Source: Carex sylvatica (Eukaryota > Streptophyta > Magnoliopsida > Poales > Cyperaceae). Taken from it: a stretch of DNA of 64,000 nt. The notes beneath the pieces are model-generated. The model searched no databases. It was not told the origin of the DNA and saw nothing but the letters and a program-made list of their open reading frames with translations. Positions 1 to 8,075 of the stretch are shown here, piece by piece (positions within the stretch are counted from its first letter, which is position 1; every line of letters begins with the position of its first letter). Made by a program: the position numbers and the translations under genes. The stretch spans positions 186,001 through 250,000 of the forward strand of contig CAXKVR010000029.1 of assembly GCA_964058845.1 (NCBI GenBank), given 5' to 3'.

Positions 1-1335
1 CGGAACAACAAATTATCACAAAAGATCATCTGTGCCACCTGGTACGCTATTGAACACCGGTGGTATGCAGCTGGTACGATAGTATTAGCGTGTAAATTGG
101 TCTGCTAATTTTGGTTTAGAGATCAAATTGTTGTAAATTCTTATTTAGTCAGGGGATTGGATGTAATTTTCTTTTTTTAAGGTATGCTTGGTGGCCTTGG
201 AATTGCTTGATGTTGTTTGTATTTTGTTACGGTTGAGAGGTACATTCTCTTGAAAGTGGACACAATAGCATAGAACCAAATCAGTAAATTTTCAATGAAA
301 AAGGTTTATTACTATTACAAAAAATTAAGAAAAATTTCTATAATGTTTTTATTTAGTTGAAATCAAATCCATTGACAGCAAAGATCAATTTAATCCAAAA
401 ATGAGAGAGGGAATTTCACCATGAGAGATAGCATTCAGATTTGCATGAATCCGACAAAAGCATATATTAAAAACAATTATGTCATTTGTTGCATTACAAC
501 ATTCCGCAGACAAACAGCTGCAATAGCATGACCATATAGATCAGAATATATGAATCGGATTTTTAAATGAGCTAAGCAGGTTTTATCCTGAGAATCGGAC
601 ACATTGGAATAAAATAAGGCAGTGTACAAAATCTGCCAATATAGTCTTATTAGAATCCAATCCATTATCCCTTGGTCATATCAAACAGTGTAGAATATGT
701 AAATCCAAAAATATATCAAGCTTTTTCTTTTATGTATATGAATTAATCAAAACGGTCGAAAAATCTAAATGGGATGACCATGTAAATTAGTGTACATCTA
801 TATTTAAGATTCCCAAAAGTTTTATAGAAGAAATTAAACCATATAAGCTCATCTTACATATATAGATTGTGAGAGACTCAATTTTGTACATATTATTTAT
901 CTAATAAGAAAAATTATTCATTATGTACTCCCAGTAAGCCATATGTATCTACATTATTCTAAATATCACAATAAGTAACATAACATACAACTTTGATTAC
1001 ACCAAGCTGATTACAATAAGTAATATGTATCTTATAACATCTCCAATTACATTCACTTTCCCGATACGCTAATATTGTTCATTATAAGACCCGTAGCAAT
1101 TGCATAAGACTTGCACAAGCTTTTCCTGTAATTGCTATGTGCAAAAACCAGATCAAGTTACGATATAAAGAAAGATCACGAAGCCCCATAATATTTTGTA
1201 ACATATTTTCATTGGTCAAAGATTTTTTAACATGTTTAAAGTAACAAATAAGATCATGCACGTATTGTTTGTACAGTGTATCCAGCAAACAATATGGTAA
1301 ATCTAACATATGCACATTGGTTTTGAAATTAGCAC
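1..1335. other. AT-rich non-coding stretch, no gene recognised
   Basis: No open frame here resembles a known protein on either strand; short open frames are the number expected in AT-rich DNA. It may be intronic to the minus-strand TIM14-like exon further right, because the exons that should follow that one are not found in this window. Confidence 0.4.
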
Positions 1336-1801
1336 AAGAGTGAGACTATGGTAATATACATATTACACATAGACCTGCGCTATGGACTCATATCTTTGGA
1401 TTTTAAGTCCAAATAGTCGATCTGAACCATTCAACAAGGTCTTCGTATGAAAATGTAACATGATCTTCATATGAAAATGTACTTGTTTTAAAAAAAATTA
1501 TATTTTTTTACAAAGTTTGTAGGGAGGTGGAAAATCACTTAATTTGGATATTGTTGACCATCCAAAAGCAGTGATATTGTACATATCTAAAAGATAGTAA
1601 AAGAATTCTAAAATATAAAATTTACTTTCCAAATACCTTTTTTTTTGAGGGTCAATGAGCAATGGCTCTTTCCAAATACCTTTTTACATGAAGATCACGT
1701 TTGACGGAATAAATCGACTGTTTGAACTTGTAAAACAATTAGAGATGAATCCATAGCACCATTTGGTGCATAATATGCATCTTACTGTAGCCTCACTCTT
1801 A
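1336..1801. repeat. MITE with GAGTGA-type terminal repeats
   Basis: The left end reads AAGAGTGAGACTATGGTAAT near 1338 and the right end reads TGTAGCCTCACTCTTA near 1786, forming imperfect terminal inverted repeats. Internal blocks (CCATCCAAAAGCAGTGA, then a short stretch with AAAAGATAGTAAAAG) recur in the elements at 2039-2297, 40519-40922 and 53818-54202, so this is a non-autonomous DNA-transposon family. A short T-tract insertion lies near 1640-1670. No coding capacity is visible. Confidence 0.55.
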
Positions 1802-2038
1802 GCATAATGCCAATATCAAGTTCAAGGATTATGCACGAATACCATAATATAAGCATTCTGATCTATGGATCTGAGTGCCCACTCAATGCAGCTGAAGCAA
1901 CAGTGAGGAAGAAAACATTCTTCCCATAAAGTTTTCAAAAGTGACATGAGGACGATGCATACTCACTATTGATCTATAGATATTAAAACCATTAAGATAT
2001 ATATATCAGCTTCAAATTTATCTCAAAAATATTAATAA

Positions 2039-2297
2039 AAGAGTGATGCTACGGTAGTATGGTACTATGTATAGCGCGGATTGGTCCGTACTATGGATCA
2101 ACATCTTCAATTTCAAAGTTCAAGTGATTTTCTACCTATCTAAAAAATAGCAAAAAAATTGTAAAAATGTAAAATTTGATCTACGTGCACATCTTGAGAT
2201 CATATTGAACGGTTAAGATTGGCTCTTTGGACTTTGAAAACAGAAATATTGATCGATAGTACAGATCAATTTGTGCAATGCATACCATAGCCTCACT
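2039..2297. repeat. MITE, same family as 1336-1801
   Basis: The ends are GAGTGATGCTACGGTAGTAT on the left and CATACCATAGCCTCACTC on the right, inverted copies of each other with mismatches. The interior shares the AAAAATAGCAAAAAAATTG and TGAACGGTTAAGATTGGCT type blocks with the other family members. It lies immediately downstream (minus-strand sense) of the TIM14-like exon, in what would be its intron. Confidence 0.6.
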
Positions 2298-2433
2298 CAT
2301 AATACAATATAATCCAGAATAATACAGAACCCAAAAAGATAAAAGAAAATTGGAAGATACTGGTACTAACACTGACCCATTACTGAGATACAATTTTTAA
2401 GTAATAATTAAGAAGACTTCTTCATTTCAATAC

Positions 2434-2609
2434 CTAATACCGAGGATTAAAGCAGGATCTTGACGGGTCATCTGACGCTCAAACCCGCCAGGATAAAAGC
2501 GGCACATGCATGGTCCGACCGTACAACTTAAGTTATTCCTAACCTGTGCCATGTACCTTCCACCCATTGCTGCTGCGGCTACAGTCAGTCCCGTGATTAA
2601 AGATGTTGC
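2434..2609 (-). CDS. TIM14/PAM18-like J-domain protein, single internal exon (partial)
   Basis: An uninterrupted 58-codon minus-strand exon bounded by an AG acceptor (just above 2609) and a GT donor (2433-2432). It begins ATSLITGLTVAAAAMGGRY and, after 16 residues, continues CRFYPGGFERQMTRQDPALI then LGIR. This is the layout of plant TIM14: a short N-terminal membrane segment, a linker, then RRFYxGGFQxxMTRREAALILGVRE just before the J domain. TIM14 is the mitochondrial inner-membrane co-chaperone that stimulates mtHsp70 in the PAM import motor. The J domain (HPD, LASKINEAKD) and the start codon would sit in other exons, and I do not find them nearby. The linker is unusually Cys-rich and lacks the usual AWQAFKARP, so this may be a diverged paralogue or an isolated gene fragment. 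Confidence 0.6.
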
Positions 2610-3839
2610 CTGAATTTAGTTATCATAAAGAGACATGAAACACTGCCTTTTGTAAAAGTAGAATTTTTTTTAAATATGACAAAGAATTAGCAAGCAATGA
2701 GAAAGCACAAATTTTTTTTTAAATATGACAAAGAATTAGCAAGCAATGGAAAGGTAGAATTTTTTTTCATAGATAAACCTAACATGCAACATAAAAAGAA
2801 ATAGAAGAGTGATGCTAATAAGAGAGCACTTGTTGCCAACATGGAATCCAACGAGCGCCAAATTGATGAACAAGGTTGCAAAAACAAATCAACTTTATTA
2901 AGCAATCTAAAACATCAATGAGCTTGGATCTGTTAAGTCAGCTGGACCAAACACAACAGCATATTATAATTCTAAGGTATGGAATTGCTCAAAATTGATC
3001 ATCTATGGATATCAGTCATAGAATAGAGGGAAATTAATAAAGACGAAGATGTGTTCCTAGTAGCAACATGCAAATCATTGGTGAAATATCATATTTTTCT
3101 AATTCTGAAGCAGACTATTAATGGGTCACCTTCTGACAATAAATTAGTATGATTGGTAATATAGAATATGCATACTACACATAAATTAGTATGATTGGTG
3201 ATCAGGCATGTCAATTCTTCTTTCACAACCATTGCTGCCTTACACTATTTGGTATAACAAAACACGTAAAGCCAACGAAAGGAACTTCCAGAAACAACTA
3301 TACACAGAACGATTGCTACATATACTAAAAAGGTTAGTACATTTAAATTAACATGGTTGTCAATTAATATAGTTGGATTGGTAGATAAAGTAAAACAACA
3401 ACTGATTTGAAGTAACACAGTTGTCAATTAAATGCCAGTGAAAACAAAGTCATATATGCCATAGAAATGCCCGGAATCATGTTTTGTTATAGTATCGAAG
3501 TACCACAAACCCTACAGGTCCAGCATGAGTCGACCAAAACAATATTTGATCCCAATTAATTCCTGTGTCTTACCAGAGCTCACTTAGGGAAAAAGCATAC
3601 CAACGAAAGGAAACAAAATAACAATTTACCAGTAACAAGTTGGTCTCATGTCATGCCAATCAGACGCAGCAACTTATCATAACTAATTTAGAATTAATAA
3701 GAAGACAAATTTTACATTTTTTAGATGTCTTTAACGGTTGTTTAAGATAGACCAAAACCACTTCATCTGAAGATTCTAGACCATCCAAAGTAGTGATTTT
3801 GTAACATAAAATTGACTACACCCAAGAAAAATGCACTGA
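2610..3839. other. Non-coding, with a 50-bp direct repeat and MITE debris
   Basis: No gene is recognised. At 2662-2760 a block containing AAATATGACAAAGAATTAGC followed by AAGCAATG occurs twice in direct orientation, each preceded by a T tract. At 3690-3815 there is a partial MITE of the family at 1336-1801 (block CCATCCAAAGTAGTGATTTT). On the minus strand this would be the region upstream of, or an intron before, the TIM14-like exon. Confidence 0.4.
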
Positions 3840-3844
3840 GGTGC

Positions 3845-4191
3845 TGTTGAATATGGATACAAAATTAGAATCCGAATATTTCAGATTTAGAGATCTGGAT
3901 GCAACGTGTTGTGATGTATTTTTAGGCATGTAGTTGAGTTAGTGGGTTCTATAATTAGCCATGTAGGTTTTGTTTGTAATAGCAGGATACGTGGGGAATA
4001 ATTCTATTTTGGGGACTGCTTGTAATAGGAGGATAGGTAGTGGGGTGCTAAATTTAGATGTTCTAAATTTAGATTAATGTTTAGCTATAAATTGAGATGT
4101 ACTTTGTATCCGAATTAAGGAAGCAATAGAAGTTAAATTTCAGCAGCAAATTTCTTCTCTCTATTGTTGTATCCTTCAGAAATTTTCAACA
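3845..4191 (+). repeat. 5' LTR of the gene-capturing Copia element
   Basis: Begins TGTTGAATATGGATAC and ends TTTTCAACA. It matches the right-hand LTR across its full length, with substitutions only and equal length. It is followed by four bases and the TGGTATCAGAGC primer binding site. Confidence 0.93.
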
Positions 4192-4236
4192 AATTGGTAT
4201 CAGAGCCAAAAGTTTGAGATCAGGGCAGATCCTACC

Positions 4237-5170
4237 ATGGCAGAGAACATGAGCGTTCCGAATCCATCGATTCCGTTGTTCAAGGGAGACAACTATGAGT
4301 TCTGGAGCATCAAGATACGAACTTTGCTCAAGTCACAAGGTCTATGGGAATTGGTGGAGACGGGAGAACCAGGCACAGATCCCACACCAGCAGAAACAGC
4401 AAAGCGAGATGCGAAGGCGCTGTTCTTCATTCAACAAGCCGTTGTTGACACGGTGTTCACAAAAATCGCAGCAGCGGCATCAGCAAAGGATGCATGGACA
4501 ACCCTGAAAACCGCATTCCAGGGAAATTCAAAAGTTCGCGAGATAAGGCTACAAGGCTTGAGAAGAGAGTTTGAGACGTTGGACATGAATCAAGGCGAAT
4601 CTGTTCAAACATTTCTCACAAGAGTCACATCCACCGTCAACCAAATCAAGAGTTGTGGCGAAGATATCACAGAAAAGATCATGGTTATGAAGGTACTCCG
4701 CAGCCTTACAGCAAAATTCGACCATGTCGTGGCAGCAATCGAAGAGTCCAAGGACCTGTCCACATACTCTTTCGACGAGTTGATGGGATCACTCCAGGTC
4801 CATGAAGTTCGTCTCAACCGATCAGAAGTGAAGGACGACACCAAAGCTTTCTACACCAAGGGTGATTCCTCAAGAAGCCAACAGCAAGGCAGAGGTCTAG
4901 GCCAAGGTAACAGCAGAGGTCGTGAAAGAGGCACGAGCAGCGGAGACAACCGTCAACAACAACAAACAACAAAGAAGGATATTGAGTGTTACTATTGCCA
5001 CAAGTTCGGTCACGTCAAAGGCAGATTGCTACAAGAAGAAGAGGGAAGACGGACAAGGCAAGCAAGGCGTTGAATGCCACTATTGTCACAGAATTGGCCA
5101 TGTGCAGGCTGATTGCTACAAGAAGAAGCATGAGGAAGAGCAAGCCAATGTTGTAGAGGAAAATGAGTAA
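4237..5170 (+). pseudogene. Copia gag, frameshifted inside the first of two zinc knuckles
   Basis: Gag forms the retroelement particle and binds RNA. The frame starting MAENMSVPNPSIPLFKGDNY runs to 5073 with a normal plant Copia gag body (FWSIKIRTLL, then the LMGSLQVHE region near residue 185) and a Gln/Gly/Arg-rich tail. The first knuckle starts CYYCHKFGHVK, but one extra G shifts the frame so its last Cys (DCYKKK) lies in the +1 frame. That frame, open to 5170, carries a second complete CX2CX4HX4C knuckle, CHYCHRIGHVQADC. Two knuckles in tandem suggest a local duplication, since a single knuckle is usual in Copia gag. The shifted frame ends a few codons later, before protease. Confidence 0.85.
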
Positions 5171-5182
5171 CCATCACTCTTC

Positions 5183-5330
5183 ATGGCACACACCGAAAGC
5201 AAGATTGATGCAAGCAGCAAGAGCACAGTAGGAGTGCATATAAAAGAAAATGGTTGCAGCAGTCCAGGAAATGGCAAAATCATGGTGAGTAGAAATATTT
5301 TGTTTGATGAAAAAGCCCTCAAGGTGGAGA
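5183..5330 (+). pseudogene. Fused protease and post-integrase remnants of Copia pol
   Basis: The frame from 5183 reads MAHTESKIDASSKSTVGVHI then KENG, comparable with the protease stretch KGTIAVHTKENG of the intact Copia pol at 8076. It passes directly to GKIMVSRNILFDEKA, comparable with GKILISRNVVFDEEA after the integrase core. A deletion of about 1.1 kb relative to the intact pol therefore removed the rest of protease and the whole integrase. The deletion edge lies just before the captured PB1 segment. Confidence 0.75.
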
Positions 5331-5334
5331 ATCT

Positions 5335-5725
5335 AGGGCTCAATCGTCAGAGGCCGTTGAAGCTAGTGTACAACCATGATATACGACTAGCTCAGATGCC
5401 ATAAAAATGTAGTTTCAAGGTGTTGAGAGATATTGTGACAAAGATTTTTCCTTCATTAAAATCTGTGCTGATCAAGTACAAGGATTCTGATGGGGATCTG
5501 GTTACCATTACTGATACACAAGTGCTGAGGATGGCGGAATCATGTTTCGACCAGCCTGTACAGAAGGTGGCAGAGAAAGAAGAAAAAAGACTTTTCTTGA
5601 TGAGAATACATATTGTAGAAGTCAATCCTGAGCAAGAGTCTACAATCACAGGGGAGGAAGATCATGTAGTCGAAGAAAAAGAAGAGTTTGAAAAAGGAAG
5701 GAATATTGATAAGAAGAGGGAAGTA
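5335..5725 (+). pseudogene. Captured host gene fragment: PB1 domain of a CLMP1/Phox-type TPR protein
   Basis: After the Copia scrap the frame reads RQRPLKLVYNHDIRLAQMP, a TAA stop (5402-5404), then KCSFKVLRDIVTKIFPSLKS (K5405 onward), VLIKYKDSDGDLVTITDTQV and later MRIHIVEVNPEQES, ending in a Glu-rich stretch. Apart from the stop codon this follows the PB1 domain of plant TPR-PB1 proteins such as CLMP1: basic first strand, LREIV helix, the acidic KYKDxDGDLVTIT loop, then the RLxIVEVxPEQEP strand and acidic linker. PB1 domains mediate head-to-tail protein pairing. Copia elements do not encode one. No intron is seen within the segment, compatible with capture from mRNA. From 5420 the frame stays open into the retroelement RNase H, giving a potential 306-residue fusion. 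Confidence 0.8.
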
Positions 5726-5945
5726 AGAATTCCAGCACCGGATGGCAGTGGATTGACTCCAGACCTGTTAACCCAAGCAGAGGTAATCATGGAAAGAGGA
5801 GGTGACATGCCAAGTCAAGTGTCTGATTCCTTTGGAAATGGAAGAGGTTTTCTGGAGATGAAAAGTATTAAGGGAGATATTTTGAAAAAGGTGATCACAG
5901 AAGATACTGTTATCAAGCAAGAGAAGGTAATTGTCAAGGTTGGTG
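5726..5945 (+). other. Unrecognised open segment between PB1 fragment and RNase H
   Basis: In frame with the PB1 segment, it encodes a conserved-looking stretch including IPAPDGSGLTPDLLTQAEVI, then MPSQVSDSFGNGRGFLEMKS and KGDILKKVITEDTVIKQEKV. It matches no part of the complete Copia pol in this window and I do not recognise it. It could be a continuation of the captured host gene or a second captured exon. Confidence 0.5.
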
Positions 5946-6325
5946 AAAGTTCAAAGAAGCAAGCAACTATGGCATTGTCAACCTCTGAGGCAAAATATTC
6001 AGCAGTCAGTTTAGCGGCATGTCAAGCAGTTTCGCTAAGGCGTATACTTGTTGATTTTGAGCAGGAACAGCAACGGCCTACAATGATATTCTGTGACAAC
6101 CAATCAGCAATAGCAATGGCGCAAAATCCAGAAGTTCATGAAAGGATCAAGGATATTGACATAAGTGTTCATCTCATTCGTGACCTTGTGACAAATGGTG
6201 ACGTTGAGATCAGATATGTCAATTTAGACAAGCAGGTAGAAGACGTGCTTACGAAGGCATTGGCACAAAGCAAATTTGAACAATTTCGATCGACACATGG
6301 AGTTGGCAATTTTGTATCAAGGGGG
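5946..6325 (+). pseudogene. Copia RNase H C-terminal part
   Basis: Encodes SSKKQATMALSTSEAKYSAV and then FCDNQSAIAMAQNPEVHERI, matching the SSKKQATVALSSSEAEY and FCDNQSAIAMSKNPVFHGRS parts of the full Copia pol at 8076. It ends about six bases before the right LTR. The first catalytic Asp region (SDSDWAG) is deleted, so this is not a working RNase H. Confidence 0.85.
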
Positions 6326-6327
6326 AG

Positions 6328-6674
6328 TGTTGAATATTGAGACAAAATTAGAATCCGAATATTTCAGATTTAGAGATCTGGATGCAACGTGTTGTGATGT
6401 ATTTTTAGGCATGTAGTTGAGTTAGTGGGTTCTATAATTAGTCATGTAGGTTTTTTTTGTAATAGCAGGATACGTGGAGAATAATTCTATTTTGGGGACA
6501 GCTTGTAATAGGAGGATAGGTAGTGGGGTGCTAAATTTAGATGTTCTAGATTTAGATTAATGTTTAGCTATAAATTGAGATGTACTTTGTATCCAAATTA
6601 AGGAAGCAATAGAAGTTAAATTTCAGCAGCAAATTTCTTCTCTCTATTGTTGTATCCTTCAGAAATTTCCAACA
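6328..6674 (+). repeat. 3' LTR of the gene-capturing Copia element
   Basis: Starts TGTTGAATATTGAGAC right after the GGGGGAG purine tract and ends TTTCCAACA; followed by the TSD GGTGC. Confidence 0.93.
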
Positions 6675-6679
6675 GGTGC

Positions 6680-7041
6680 TACATACCAGTTGAAATGTTA
6701 ATGCAATCCGAATAGATCCTGGGTTGAAATGATCACATGAGTGGATTTCTTATTTCAGTACTAAACAGGGCATATTTTTTTTTATTGGAGAAGATCCTGG
6801 GTTGAAATGATCACATGAGTGGCTTTCTTATTTCATAGCTCATATAAAAGTCAAACATGAGCTTAGAAAAAGAGAAAACCAGATCATGTGATCATTTTAA
6901 CCAAGGGACTCGATCAGCATGAGGCATAGAAACAAGCATATGTAGAAATTTCTGACATGCCCCTCTACAACACACAAAAGATGAAATGAGCCCTTTCCTC
7001 CTAATTACTCTGACAGTCTGATCTTTCCAAAATTACCTCTG
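6680..7041. other. Short intergenic stretch with a direct repeat
   Basis: No gene. A block containing GATCCTGGGTTGAAATGATC and CACATGAGTGG occurs twice (about 6714-6750 and 6789-6822). Confidence 0.4.
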
Positions 7042-7046
7042 ATTTC

Positions 7047-7377
7047 TGTTGGGATAAACTCAGCAATACTGCACTGCTTTGTGCCCGTATGCAAAGGATT
7101 GAAGAGAGAAGAATATTTTTCTGAATAGAAACAATGTTTTATTTCCTTTCTCTCTTACTCAGTTACATAGAGTTCTACGATATTTATAATAGTACAATAA
7201 TTATCTAAAATAACTACCTACTAATAACTACCCACTACAAAACATGTGCTAAAAATAATAACCATACAGAAAAATAACTTGCAACACTCATAGCAGTTTT
7301 ACACGTCAGAAAACTACTCTCTAACCAACTTAATTTTTGCATATTTTCTAGAATCAATTTTTGAATTAATTTCAACA
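7047..7377 (-). repeat. LTR of Copia family A (3' LTR of the composite)
   Basis: On the plus strand it starts TGTTGGGATAAACT and ends TTAATTTCAACA; in minus-strand sense it follows the purine-rich tract AAAGGGGAG. No second copy of this LTR is present in the window. Confidence 0.8.
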
Positions 7378-8075
7378 CTCCCCTTTAATTCAAAATTGGT
7401 TATATCAACTATCAAGTTGGATTCTGAATTCTTCAAGCTTTTCTCTTGGCAATGCCTTCAGCAAAATGTCAACCTTCTGTTCTTCAGAACTTGCATGCTT
7501 GATCTCCATTTTGCTGCTGCCAATTCTTCTTGCAATGCTTGATGCCATGTTCCATTTCCTACTACTGCTTCAAAGATTATGGATCTTTGCCTTCCACCTT
7601 CTGTATACGCCATGAAAAGCATGGATTGCTCTTTCTTTTCTTCTTCACAGCATGCTTGCTGTTCTTCCCTCTGTTTTCTGAAACAATCGGCTTGCACACA
7701 TCCAGATCTGTTCTGCTGGAAGCACTAGACATCTTTTTGTCGTGCTGAAACTCAAACTCGCCAAATCTACAATGGCCACGTCCACCTCTGCCTTGAGAGG
7801 ACTCCTCCTTTCTGTAGAACACCTTTTCATTGTCTTTCTCCTTTGATCTGAACTTTGTTTCATGGATCTGCAGTGATCCCATCAGTTCATGAAAGGAATA
7901 GGTTGAAACATCATTTGATTCTTCAACTGTTGCCACCATGTGATCAAATTTTGGTGCTACGCTTCTCAGCACCTTTTCCACCATGGTTTGCTCTAAGATG
8001 TTGTCTCCATATGCTAGAATTTGGATGACAACAATCATGACTCTTAAAAGAAAAACCTGCATTGATTCTTCTATT
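7378..8075 (-). pseudogene. Copia family A gag fragment fused to RNase H tail
   Basis: Minus-strand frames show a gag body (SMQVFLLRV near 8050, then KVLRSVAPKFDHMVATVEES and STYSFHELMGSLQIHE), a zinc-knuckle end with frameshifts (QADCFRKQREEQQA), and directly after it the RNase H tail ending EEQKVDILLKALPREKLEEF. Protease, integrase and RT are deleted. The gag start and 5' LTR of family A are absent: at 8075/8076 the sequence switches to family B in the opposite orientation. Confidence 0.75.

Larger units (their letters stand above)
3840..6679 (+). mobile_element. Copia LTR retrotransposon with internal deletion and captured host gene fragment
   Basis: Two 347-bp LTRs (3845-4191 and 6328-6674) start TG and end CA. 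They are flanked by the perfect 5-bp TSD GGTGC (3840-3844, 6675-6679), so the 2,830-bp unit inserted as a whole. A tRNA-Met-type primer binding site TGGTATCAGAGC (4195-4206) follows the left LTR, and a purine tract GGGGGAG (6321-6327) precedes the right one. Inside are gag, protease and post-integrase scraps, a PB1-domain segment unrelated to Copia, an unrecognised segment, and the end of RNase H. Integrase core and reverse transcriptase are missing, so movement would need another element's enzymes. About nine LTR mismatches by eye over 347 bp indicate a fairly recent but not very young insertion. Confidence 0.93.
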
